From positions 744,001-808,000 of the forward strand of contig JAAMEZ010000036.1 in NCBI GenBank assembly GCA_013322215.1: DNA of 64,000 nucleotides, in the 5' to 3' direction. Shown piece by piece: positions 45,254 through 52,997 of this stretch. The notes under the pieces were generated by a model that saw only the letters and a list, made by a program, of their open reading frames with translations, had not been told where the DNA came from and did not search any database. Made by a program: the position numbers and the translations under genes. This DNA comes from Martinezella rhizogenes. GTDB taxonomy: Bacteria; Pseudomonadota; Alphaproteobacteria; Rhizobiales; Rhizobiaceae. Each line of letters opens with the position of its first letter. Position 1 is the stretch's first letter.

Positions 45254-45288
45254 GATGGCGGTCATGTCTGTGACCGCCATCGTCATTT
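45254..45288. terminator. Terminator hairpin between MFS and ctlX genes
   Basis: GATGGCGGTC (45254-45263) pairs without mismatch with GACCGCCATC (45272-45281) across ATGTCTGT and is followed by GTCATTTTC. It lies between converging genes and could serve both. Confidence 0.72.
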
Positions 45289-45306
45289 TCTATAATAGGC
45301 CCGGAC

Positions 45307-46239
45307 TTATGAGCTCCGAGGCGTGAGATGAATTCCGGCAAGTGTGCATCGAACGGAACCGCCAGCGCGCTCGATGGTCGGGAGATCGAAGGCGATAATC
45401 CTTACATGCCGCTCGATTGCCGTCCGCTGATTGTTGTCCAGTGCGGCCAGCGCCGTTGTTGAAAGCGCGAGGATCCGGCCTTCCGTACCCTGCAGTTCGA
45501 TGGCGTTCCCGGCGAATTCGGCGATTTGCCTGTTCGTCAGGTGGATGACGTCCCGGCCGGAGCGCTGCAGGCGGGCAAGGATTTCATCGCGCCGTCTTGA
45601 GTCCGTTATCAAGCCGCTTCCGATCATGGTGAAATTCGTCGCCACGCACATCAGAACATTGGTGTGATAGACGGGGACTCCTTCATCATCGCGCGCATCG
45701 AATAACATTGGCTCGAAATTGAAATGCGTGCAGAAGCGCTCGAGTGCGATCGGATCGGTCCGGTCGGAGCGGACGGCGTAGGCCACCCGGTCGATATGAT
45801 CGAGCACCATGGCGCCGGTGCCTTCAAGGAACAGCCCATCGGGTTCCAGCCCGGAATAATCGATGACGTCTTGGACACGGTAGCGCTGTTTCAACATGTC
45901 GACAACGTCGCTGCGTCTCTCGCGGCGGCGGTTTGGCACCTTCATGGGGTAGATGGCGACGTGTCCGCCCGCATGGGTCGAAAACCAATTGTTTGGAAAG
46001 ACCGAGTCGGGTGTTTCCACGCTGTCGTCTTCAAATAAATGGACTGTCACCCCTTGGCGCTCGAGCGCTTCGGCGGCACGCGTGATCTCTTCGAAAGCCT
46101 GAGAGGCGAAATTGTCGCTCGCCGTCGTTAGGAGCTGGAAACGATTGTCGGCCGCCGTCTGGGTATTGACGGTAAAATGATGCGGACGAACCATGACCAC
46201 GGCTGACGGCGCTTGCACGGAATAGGTGGCGTGTGCCAT
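45307..46239 (-). CDS. ctlX: Citrulline hydrolase-type amidinotransferase-fold enzyme CtlX
   Basis: A 310-residue protein of the arginine deiminase/amidinotransferase fold. VVMVRPHHFTVN near the N-terminus, FEDDSVETPDSVFPNNWFST (conserved acidic and Asn residues), DGLFLEGTGAMVLDH with catalytic-type Glu, VYHTNVLMCVATN with the active-site His, and the C-terminal GGSVRCTLAGIHL with the nucleophilic Cys follow the CtlX family as I recall it. With ornithine cyclodeaminase encoded 10 bases upstream, the predicted route is citrulline to ornithine to proline. A dimethylarginine-type hydrolase remains possible. Confidence 0.85.
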   Translation of the reverse strand: MAHATYSVQAPSAVVMVRPHHFTVNTQTAADNRFQLLTTASDNFASQAFEEITRAAEALERQGVTVHLFEDDSVETPDSVFPNNWFSTHAGGHVAIYPMKVPNRRRERRSDVVDMLKQRYRVQDVIDYSGLEPDGLFLEGTGAMVLDHIDRVAYAVRSDRTDPIALERFCTHFNFEPMLFDARDDEGVPVYHTNVLMCVATNFTMIGSGLITDSRRRDEILARLQRSGRDVIHLTNRQIAEFAGNAIELQGTEGRILALSTTALAALDNNQRTAIERHVRIIAFDLPTIERAGGSVRCTLAGIHLTPRSS

Positions 46240-46249
46240 CGCTTCGTCC

Positions 46250-47299
46250 TCAGCCCGCCCGCAGCAGCATGCCGAACAGATCGCGCGGATCGTCCGGGTC
46301 GGCGATGATGTCGAGCTTCTGGAAGTAGTCTGTGCCGGCCAGTTTTTCGCGGACGTAGCGCAGGGCTGAGAAATCCTCGATCGCGAAGCCGACGCTGTCG
46401 AACAGCGTGATCTGCCTGTCGCTGCGGCGGCCCTGTGTCTGGCCGCTGACGACTTGCCAGAGCTCGGTGACCGGATAGTCCGGGTCCATCTGCTGGATCT
46501 CGCCCTCGATGCGGGTCTGCGGCGGATATTCGACGAAGGTGTCGGAGCGCAGCAGGATATCGCGATGGAGTTCCGTCTTGCCCGGGCAGTCGCCGCCGAT
46601 CGCGTTGATGTGCACGCCGGCGCCGACCATGTTGTCCGTCAGAATGGTCGCGAATTGTTTGTCGGCCGTGCAGGTGGTGATGATGTCGGCACCTTCGATG
46701 GCGGCTTGAGCCGAGGTGCAGGGCACAAGCTTCAGGCCGGTTTTCGCAAGGTTGCGTACGGTCTTTTCCGTCGCCTTCGGATCGATATCGTAGAGGCGGA
46801 CTTCCTCGATGCCGAGAACAGCCTTCATCGCCAATGCCTGGAATTCGGCCTGTGCGCCATTGCCGATCAGGGCGAGGTGGCGCGAATTGGCCGGTGCCAG
46901 GTGGCGAGCCGCCATGGCCGAGGTCGCTGCGGTGCGCAGCGCCGTCAGCAGCGTCATTTCGGTCAAAAGCACGGGATAGCCGGTCGCAACCTCCGCCAGC
47001 AGGCCGAATGCGGTCACTGTCTGCAACCCCTGCGCCATGTTCTTCGGATGGCCGTTCACATATTTGAAGCTGTAGACCGCGCCATCGGACGTCGGCATCA
47101 GTTCAATGACGCCGTCATGCGAATGGGAAGCGACGCGGGGCGTCTTGTCGAAAAGATCCCAGCGACGGAAATCCGCTTCGATGGCGTCCGTGAGTTCAAT
47201 GAGCACGGTTTCGATGCCGACATGATGGACGAGCCGCATCATGTTCTCGACGCTGACGAAGGGAATGAAAGCTCTTTCCGATGGGAGCGGTGCGGACAT
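46250..47299 (-). CDS. Ornithine cyclodeaminase
   Basis: A 349-residue NAD-dependent enzyme of the ornithine cyclodeaminase/mu-crystallin family converting ornithine to proline and ammonia. Marks are FKYVNGHPKNMAQGLQTVTA (substrate lysine region), LTALRTAATSAMAARHLAPA, ALIGNGAQAEFQALAMKAVL (Rossmann motif), INAIGGDCPGKTELHRDILL and LFDSVGFAIEDFSALRYV. ATG at 47299 with GAGGA eight bases upstream is chosen; an upstream in-frame start (47395) would run into the operator region. It leads a two-gene operon with ctlX, divergent from an Lrp-type regulator. Confidence 0.92.
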   Translation of the reverse strand: MSAPLPSERAFIPFVSVENMMRLVHHVGIETVLIELTDAIEADFRRWDLFDKTPRVASHSHDGVIELMPTSDGAVYSFKYVNGHPKNMAQGLQTVTAFGLLAEVATGYPVLLTEMTLLTALRTAATSAMAARHLAPANSRHLALIGNGAQAEFQALAMKAVLGIEEVRLYDIDPKATEKTVRNLAKTGLKLVPCTSAQAAIEGADIITTCTADKQFATILTDNMVGAGVHINAIGGDCPGKTELHRDILLRSDTFVEYPPQTRIEGEIQQMDPDYPVTELWQVVSGQTQGRRSDRQITLFDSVGFAIEDFSALRYVREKLAGTDYFQKLDIIADPDDPRDLFGMLLRAG

Positions 47300-47362
47300 T
47301 CTCGTATCCTCGATGGAAATCATTTCCCATAGGGTACCAAGCGGATCGATTGACTGAAATCG

Positions 47363-47381
47363 CAAAACTGTGCCAGTTTTG
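47363..47381. promoter_or_regulatory. Perfect palindrome between ornithine cyclodeaminase and Lrp genes
   Basis: CAAAACTG, three bases, CAGTTTTG: an 8-bp perfect inverted repeat (47363-47370 and 47374-47381) in the AT-rich divergent spacer 47300-47442. Its position suggests an operator for the Lrp/AsnC-type protein encoded at 47443. Confidence 0.55.
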
Positions 47382-47442
47382 GTATGAGTTTGCACAAATT
47401 GTCCAGTATTTTTGACCGAAAAGACAAGAGCAGGATCGCGCG

Positions 47443-47880
47443 ATGACGCTGGCCAAATATATTCCCGATGATCTCGACCGGCGTATCATCGCTCATCTGC
47501 GCGCCGATGGCCGCGCTTCGCTTTCCAAACTATCGGATGCCTTGGGTGTTGCACGCGGCACGGTGCAGAACCGGTTGGATCGGTTGATCGATACAGGCAC
47601 GCTGCTCGGTTTCACCGTAAGGGTTCGGGAAGATTATGAGGAGCAGACTGTGCATGCCGTCATGATGATCGAAGTCGTCGGGAAATCGACGACACAGGTC
47701 ATCCGCAAGCTGCGTGGTCTGCCTGAGATCTATTCATTGCACACGACCAATGGCAATTGGGATCTGGTCGCCAATATCCGCGCAACCAGCCTTTCGGACT
47801 TCGACCGCGTGTTGCGCGAGGTGCGGATGATCGATGGTGTCGCGAACAGCGAAACCAGCCTGTTGCTGAGTAGCCTCTGA
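47443..47880 (+). CDS. Lrp/AsnC-family regulator of the ctlX-ocd operon
   Basis: A 145-residue regulator: PDDLDRRIIAHLRADGRASL and LSDALGVARGTVQNRLDRLI make the AsnC-type helix-turn-helix; the C-terminal effector domain has HAVMMIEVVGKSTTQVIRKL and YSLHTTNGNWDLVANIRATS. It is divergent from the ornithine cyclodeaminase gene, so it most likely senses ornithine, citrulline or arginine. Confidence 0.9.
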   Translation: MTLAKYIPDDLDRRIIAHLRADGRASLSKLSDALGVARGTVQNRLDRLIDTGTLLGFTVRVREDYEEQTVHAVMMIEVVGKSTTQVIRKLRGLPEIYSLHTTNGNWDLVANIRATSLSDFDRVLREVRMIDGVANSETSLLLSSL

Positions 47881-47915
47881 CAGGCACCTTGAAGGTTGCC
47901 GCCCCTGGCCGGCTA

Positions 47916-48173
47916 TTATGAACGGCGCGCGCGCAATATGCGCTTCCAAAGGGTGCCGCCCAGGAATCGATTGAACAGGATGAAATAAGCGACGATGAGA
48001 GCGAAAAGCAGCAGGGCCGGCAGGCCATTGAGCTGGAAGCCGCCCTCCGTCCTGCCGCCGAAGATCGACGCGATGATATAGCCGAAAACTGCGAAGGCGG
48101 TGAAAAAATCGAAAATGGCGGCAAGCACGATGCGCCAGGTGGCTGGCTGCGGTGCGGGGTTTGTATCAGACAT
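47916..48173 (-). CDS. Small RDD-like membrane protein
   Basis: An 85-residue protein with two membrane helices (about 15-37 and 50-68). FDFFTAFAVFGYIIASIFGG followed by a Gly/Asn loop and YFILFNRFLGGTLWKRILR is the pattern of RDD-family domains, shortened to two helices. ATG at 48173 (MSDTNPAPQP) has GGGTCC-type purines upstream, and the hydrophobic domain begins soon after; an in-frame start at 48260 adds unsupported sequence. Function unknown. The following 48174-48433 stretch holds no gene I can support. Confidence 0.65.
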   Translation of the reverse strand: MSDTNPAPQPATWRIVLAAIFDFFTAFAVFGYIIASIFGGRTEGGFQLNGLPALLLFALIVAYFILFNRFLGGTLWKRILRARRS

Positions 48174-48433
48174 TGTCGGACCCTGTCTTATTGGCAAAAA
48201 AAGGTGTCGGCGGGAGCGCACGGGCTGTTGGCCGACGGACCACATCACCGATACATCCAATAGGGCAGAGCTTTGTCAATCGCGCTGGCAGCCATAGCAG
48301 ATGCGGCGCTGGATGCAGCGAGCCGTTTTGATTCTTCCCCGGCGATCGGTCATCAGCCAGCCGAGCCGAACGGAAGCCCAGGCAGGCCATGCCGCGCAGC
48401 TTGAAAACTCACGGCTTGTTGTTATGATTTCGT

Positions 48434-48781
48434 ATGGAACTTACTTTGCTCGCCTATGCCCTTGCCTGGACCGTGCTCGGTCTGATCGTCGTGACGACGG
48501 TCGTCCCGGTCGGGACGAAGTATCCGTTCATGGCAATGGCGAGCATCGACAGTGTCATTCCGTTCGGCCTTTTGGGATTTCTGTTTGTCATGGCTTATCC
48601 CGAAGACCGCCGCATCATTGCTCTTGTGTGCATATTGGTCGCAGCTGCAAGCGAGTCGCTTGCGTTGATCCTGCCGCAGAAGCGTCTCAGGATCGAGCGC
48701 GCGATCTTGAAAGTGCTTGCGACGGTGTCAGGTCTGCTTTTGGGCGCGTTATTTATGGAGTGCATGCTGCAGGCATCGTAA
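48434..48781 (+). CDS. Small membrane protein of unknown function
   Basis: A 115-residue protein that is hydrophobic for most of its length, with about four helices (5-25, 38-55, 60-78, 90-110) and a short basic loop (PQKRLRIERAILK). I do not recognise the family. It starts with ATG and has consistent codon use, but no strong ribosome binding site (TTTCGT before the start), so its reality rests on the membrane pattern. Confidence 0.5.
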   Translation: MELTLLAYALAWTVLGLIVVTTVVPVGTKYPFMAMASIDSVIPFGLLGFLFVMAYPEDRRIIALVCILVAAASESLALILPQKRLRIERAILKVLATVSGLLLGALFMECMLQAS

Positions 48782-48867
48782 TTGCCGACGGCAATCAGGC
48801 CATTCGAACCTCATGCATCCTTTGCGGTTTCTCAGAGCGAACCAGTGCTCCTATCTTCCATATACAA

Positions 48868-49623
48868 CTACCGGTCAGATGGTTTGCCGCTTTGGCTCTC
48901 CAGCCGATAGCGATGCCCTGGATAAACCAGTCGCGCCGTAGAGACGATACCGCGCGCCGACCATGTGCGCCTCCAGATCGTCAGGCAGGGTTCGGTCTTC
49001 AGGATCGTCAGCAGCTTGCATTCCCAGGCCTGCGGCATGACGGCTTCGACGACATGTTCCGAGCCGCTTAAGGGGGCGACGGCTGAAAGATAGGCGTTCG
49101 GCGTCATGTCGGTGAAATCCTGCTGCAGATAGTCGGGTGCAGCGTCTGGATGGACATGCCGGTCCTCGATCTGTACCGGCACGCCGTTCTCGCTATGTAC
49201 GATCAGCGAGTGAAAAACCGGCGATCCGATGTCGAGTTCCAATGCGTCGGCGACATCCGGCGATGCGGCTTCCCGGGCCAGCACGATGACGCTTGCCTGA
49301 TGGGAATGGCCGCGTTCGGCGATTTCCTCGGCGATGTTTCGGACCTCGAACAAGGCCGATGCCCCCTTGCGCTCGGCGACAAAGGAGCCGACCCCCTGAA
49401 TACGAACGAGCTCGCCTTCATTGGCCAGTTCTCGCAGTGCGCGATTGGCCGTCATCTTGCTGACGCCAAGTTCGACAACCAATTCGTTTTCGGAGGGAAC
49501 GCGATATTTGGGCGGCCACTCGCCACTATGAATGCGGTCGAGTATCATCTGCTTGACGCCGGCATAAAGAGGGGCGGCATCATTTTCCGCCAGTTCGCGT
49601 TTCATCTCGCCGGACCGCTTCAT
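48868..49623 (-). CDS. GntR/HutC-type transcriptional regulator
   Basis: A 251-residue regulator with an N-terminal GntR winged helix (PPKYRVPSENELVVELGVSK, MTANRALRELANEGELVRIQ, GVGSFVAERKG) and a C-terminal UTRA effector domain (PVFHSLIVHSENGVPVQIED, ending TARLVYPGHRYRLES). This is the HutC architecture, whose classic ligand is urocanate. ATG at 49623 (MKRSGEMKRE) is preferred to upstream in-frame starts (up to 49725). It is divergent from the amino-acid transporter and lyase operon at 49817-55649 and is its likely regulator, perhaps through a urocanate-like intermediate. Confidence 0.9.
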   Translation of the reverse strand: MKRSGEMKRELAENDAAPLYAGVKQMILDRIHSGEWPPKYRVPSENELVVELGVSKMTANRALRELANEGELVRIQGVGSFVAERKGASALFEVRNIAEEIAERGHSHQASVIVLAREAASPDVADALELDIGSPVFHSLIVHSENGVPVQIEDRHVHPDAAPDYLQQDFTDMTPNAYLSAVAPLSGSEHVVEAVMPQAWECKLLTILKTEPCLTIWRRTWSARGIVSTARLVYPGHRYRLESQSGKPSDR

Positions 49624-49816
49624 TGCCCATTCCCTTTGCACCGAGTGAATCTGCCTTGAAAACAACTTTCCCACTTGCATATCATAAATTATCACATATG
49701 GTACCCTATACAACCTCGCAATCAACCCTAAAATTTAATTGGGACAGCGGGCAAGCCGGCGAAGATCGGTAGGAAGTGCTGCAAGGCCTGTTTCAACCTC
49801 AGAGGAGCTCTACACG

Positions 49817-50656
49817 ATGAAATTCAGTGCAATTCTCTTGTCAGGCGTCATGGCTGCCGCCGCTTTTGCGGCTCCGGCTGTTGCCAAGGACTGGAAGACG
49901 GCGACGATCACCCTGGAAGGTGCCTACGCCCCGTGGAACATGACGAACGCCGACGGGACGCTCGGCGGCTTCGAGCCGGAGCTTGCCAAGGTTCTTTGCG
50001 AACGCGCCAAGATCGATTGCAAGCTCGTCGCTTCCGATTGGGACGGCATGATCCCGGCGCTGAACGCCGGCAAGTTCGATGTGATCATGGACGCTTTGTC
50101 GATCACCGACGAGCGCAAGCAGGTCATCGGCTTCACCATTCCCTACGCTGCCACCCCGGCTGCTTTTGCGACCGCCAAGGATAGCCCGCTCGCCAATGCT
50201 GCCGGCACCGGCACCACGATCAAGATGACCCCCGGCCAGACCGGCGTCAAGGAAATCGACGTGCTGAAGGAAGCCTTCAAGGGCAAGACGATCGGCATCC
50301 AGGCCGCAACCGTCTACGCCAAGTTCGTCTATGACAATTTCGGCTCGATCGCCACGATCCGCGAATACAAGACCGGTGCTGACCGCGATCTCGATTTGCA
50401 GAACGGCCGTATCGACCTCGGCTTCGACGATGCGGTCTACTTCGCAAACGCCTTCGCCAGCGCGAACGACTCGCTTGCCTTCACTGGCCCGGAAATCGCC
50501 GGCTCCATCTGGGGCGAAGGCGAAGGTCTCGGCATCCGCAAGGCAGATACCGACCTGCGCGACAAGTTCAACGAGGCGATCAAGTCGGCTCTTGCTGATG
50601 GCACCATCAAGACCCTGTCGATGAAGTGGTTCAAGGTCGACGTCAGCCCGGAATGA
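49817..50656 (+). CDS. Polar amino-acid ABC transporter substrate-binding protein
   Basis: A 279-residue periplasmic protein with a signal peptide ending FAAPAVAKDWK (about 17-27). The type II binding-protein fold is visible: ITLEGAYAPWNMTNADGTLG, GFEPELAKVLCERAKIDCKL, WDGMIPALNAGKFDVIMDAL, SITDERKQVIGFTIPYAATP and FKGKTIGIQAATVYAKF, as in HisJ/ArgT/NocT proteins for basic or opine-like amino acids. AGAGGAG lies about ten bases before ATG 49817. It heads the operon with two permeases, an ATPase, the HAL-like lyase and an oxidase, so it probably binds the lyase's substrate. Confidence 0.92.
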   Translation: MKFSAILLSGVMAAAAFAAPAVAKDWKTATITLEGAYAPWNMTNADGTLGGFEPELAKVLCERAKIDCKLVASDWDGMIPALNAGKFDVIMDALSITDERKQVIGFTIPYAATPAAFATAKDSPLANAAGTGTTIKMTPGQTGVKEIDVLKEAFKGKTIGIQAATVYAKFVYDNFGSIATIREYKTGADRDLDLQNGRIDLGFDDAVYFANAFASANDSLAFTGPEIAGSIWGEGEGLGIRKADTDLRDKFNEAIKSALADGTIKTLSMKWFKVDVSPE

Positions 50657-50661
50657 TCGGT

Positions 50662-50683
50662 GCGGCCTGCGGGCCGCTATTTT
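50662..50683 (+). terminator. Hairpin after the binding-protein gene
   Basis: GCGGCC (50662-50667) pairs with GGCCGC (50672-50677) across TGCG and is followed by TATTTT. It probably reduces read-through so that the binding protein is made in excess over the permease subunits. Confidence 0.55.
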
Positions 50684-50757
50684 CGGTCTCCGGCTTTGCG
50701 GCCGGGGACCGCATGATATCCTGACGCCTGAAACTGCCACAGACAGGGATTGGATCT

Positions 50758-51483
50758 ATGGCAAGCTTGCAATTGCTGGGCTTCGGCTCGAACGGGTGGG
50801 GCGCGCTGCTGCTCGTTGCCACCTTGATGACGCTCGCCGTCACGGCGACGGCTTTGGCCATCGGGGCCGTATTGGGCGCGATCATCGCTTTCGCCAAGCT
50901 TTCCGGAAGCCTGGTGCTGAAAACGCTCGGCAATATCTACACGACAGTCTTTCGTGGCGTTCCCGAGCTCCTGATCATCTATCTCATCTATTTTGGCGGT
51001 TCGTCGGCGGTGACATCGATCGGCAAGTGGCTCGGTTATGAGGGCTTTCTCGGCCTGCCATCCTTTGCCGCGGGTGCTCTCGCCGTTGGCATCATTTCCG
51101 GCGCATATCAGGCAGAGGTTTTCCGCGGTGCCTATCTCGCCATTTCCAAGGGCGAGCTTGAGGCTGCGTCTGCAATCGGCATGCATCGCGGCTTGCGCCT
51201 GCGTCGTATCATCATTCCGCAGGTGGTACGCTACGCCATTCCCGGCCTCGGCAATGTCTGGCAGCTCAGCCTCAAGGACTCGGCTTTGATTTCGGTGACC
51301 GGCCTTGCCGAGCTTATGCGCACCAGCCAGGTGGCTGCCGGCTCCACGCGCCAGTATTTTCTCTTCTTCATCGCCGGCGGCATTCTCTATCTTGTCCTGA
51401 CCAGCCTGTCGGATCGCATCTTCAACAAGGCCGAACGTCGCGCCAATCGCAGCATGCCGGCTGCGACGATCGGCCAGGCTTGA
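50758..51483 (+). CDS. Amino-acid ABC transporter permease (HisQ type)
   Basis: A 241-residue inner-membrane protein with five or so helices. TTVFRGVPELLIIYLIYFGG and the coupling EAA loop GELEAASAIGMHRGLRLRRI followed by IIPQVVRYAIPGLGN are diagnostic of HisMQ permeases. LSLKDSALISVTGLAELM is the usual late helix. It pairs with the permease encoded ten bases downstream. Confidence 0.92.
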   Translation: MASLQLLGFGSNGWGALLLVATLMTLAVTATALAIGAVLGAIIAFAKLSGSLVLKTLGNIYTTVFRGVPELLIIYLIYFGGSSAVTSIGKWLGYEGFLGLPSFAAGALAVGIISGAYQAEVFRGAYLAISKGELEAASAIGMHRGLRLRRIIIPQVVRYAIPGLGNVWQLSLKDSALISVTGLAELMRTSQVAAGSTRQYFLFFIAGGILYLVLTSLSDRIFNKAERRANRSMPAATIGQA

Positions 51484-51493
51484 GGAGGAAGAC

Positions 51494-52198
51494 ATGGATT
51501 TCGATTTTCTTTCGAGCACGATGGTCACGCTGCTGAAGGCAGTGCCGATGACATTGCTGCTGTTTTTCCTGTCGATCCTCTGCGGCGGCATTCTGGCGCT
51601 TGTCATCGTCGCGATGCGCGTCAGCGGCAATCCGATCCTGTCGGGCTTTGCCAAGGGCTATATTTTCGTGTTTCGCGGCTCGCCGCTGCTGATCCAGATG
51701 TTCCTGGTCTTCTACGGCTTGGCGCAGTTCTCCATCATCCGCTACTCCTTCCTCTGGCCCTTCCTGCGCGAGCCGGTCGTCTGCGCAATCTTGTCGCTGG
51801 CGCTCTGCACCGCCGGCTACTCGGCGGAGATCTTCCGCGGCGGCATCCGTGCCGTTTCGCCGAAGGAGATCGAAGCGGCCCGCTCTATCGGCATGTCGCG
51901 CTTCCTGCTCGTGCGCCGCATCATCGCGCCGATTGCTTTCCGTCATGCGCTTCCGGCCTATTCGACCGAGATCGTGCTGATGATGAAGTCGACAGCGCTC
52001 GCAAGCCTCGTCACGGTCTGGGAGGTCACGGGCGTTGCTCAGCGTCTGATCTCGCAGACCTATCGCACAATGGAAGTCTTCATCTGTGCCGCGATCATCT
52101 ACCTTGTGCTGAATTTCGTCATTCTGCAGGCCATGGCTCTGCTGGAATATTCTCTGTCCCGCCATCGCCGCGCGATCCCGCCGGCGTTGAAGGCTTAA
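51494..52198 (+). CDS. Amino-acid ABC transporter permease (HisM type)
   Basis: A 234-residue permease, partner of the preceding one. YIFVFRGSPLLIQMFLVFYG, the EAA loop SPKEIEAARSIGMSRFLLVR with IIAPIAFRHALPAYSTE, and MMKSTALASLVTVWEVTG are typical HisM features. AGGAGGAAGAC precedes the ATG. Confidence 0.92.
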   Translation: MDFDFLSSTMVTLLKAVPMTLLLFFLSILCGGILALVIVAMRVSGNPILSGFAKGYIFVFRGSPLLIQMFLVFYGLAQFSIIRYSFLWPFLREPVVCAILSLALCTAGYSAEIFRGGIRAVSPKEIEAARSIGMSRFLLVRRIIAPIAFRHALPAYSTEIVLMMKSTALASLVTVWEVTGVAQRLISQTYRTMEVFICAAIIYLVLNFVILQAMALLEYSLSRHRRAIPPALKA

Positions 52199-52220
52199 AG
52201 CTTACTGGAGCAGGCAAATC

Positions 52221-52997
52221 ATGCCAGGTGTCACCCGACTTTCCGTCCGCAACATCCGCAAAAGCTTCGGCACTCATGAAGTCTTGCGCGGCATTTCCCT
52301 CGATGCTCAGGATGGCGACGTGATTTCGCTGCTCGGCGCTTCCGGCTCGGGCAAATCGACCTTCCTTCGTTGCATCAACCTCCTCGAAATCGCCACCGAT
52401 GGCGAGATCTGGGTGGATGGCGAGCAGATACGCATGATCCACAAGAATGGCAAAAGCTACCCGGCGAGCCATAAGCAGGTGGATCATATCCGCTCCGAGC
52501 TCGGCATGGTCTTCCAGAGCTTCAATCTCTGGTCCCATATGACCATTCTGCAGAATATCATCGAAGGTCCGGTTCATGTCCTGAAGCGTCCCCGCGCGGA
52601 ATGCATCGCCGAGGCTGAAGCGCTCTTGGAGAAGGTCGGCATTGCCGACAAGCGCCATGCTTATCCCGCGCATCTCTCCGGCGGCCAGCAGCAGCGCGCG
52701 GCAATCGCCCGCGCGCTTGCCATGAAGCCCAAGCTCATGCTGTTCGACGAGCCGACCTCGGCGCTCGATCCGGAACTCGTCGGCGAAGTGCTGCGCGTCA
52801 TGCGTTCACTTGCCGAAGAAGGAACGACGATGCTGGTCGTGACCCATGAAATGAGCTTTGCCCGCAACGTCTCCAACCGCGTCGTCTTCATGAAAGAGGG
52901 CCTGGTTGAAAGCACCGGCACGCCGGACGAAATGTTTGGCGGCGGCGCGTCGCCCGCCTTCCGCCAGTTCATTGGCCATTTCGGAAACGGACAATGA
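52221..52997 (+). CDS. Amino-acid ABC transporter ATP-binding protein (HisP type)
   Basis: A 258-residue ATPase with Walker A LLGASGSGKSTFLRCINLLE (about 34-53), Q-loop VFQSFNLWSHMTI, signature HLSGGQQQRAAIARALAM and Walker B LMLFDEPTSALDPELVGEVL, then VVTHEMSFARNVSNRV. This is the polar amino-acid uptake subfamily. It overlaps the lyase gene by four bases, so uptake and catabolism are translationally coupled. Confidence 0.93.
   Translation: MPGVTRLSVRNIRKSFGTHEVLRGISLDAQDGDVISLLGASGSGKSTFLRCINLLEIATDGEIWVDGEQIRMIHKNGKSYPASHKQVDHIRSELGMVFQSFNLWSHMTILQNIIEGPVHVLKRPRAECIAEAEALLEKVGIADKRHAYPAHLSGGQQQRAAIARALAMKPKLMLFDEPTSALDPELVGEVLRVMRSLAEEGTTMLVVTHEMSFARNVSNRVVFMKEGLVESTGTPDEMFGGGASPAFRQFIGHFGNGQ

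Noticed and set aside
48301..49071. Plus-strand frame of 256 codons overlapping the small membrane protein gene and the HutC-like gene
   Set aside because: It crosses two better-supported genes in other frames and has no coherent domain or hydrophobic pattern.
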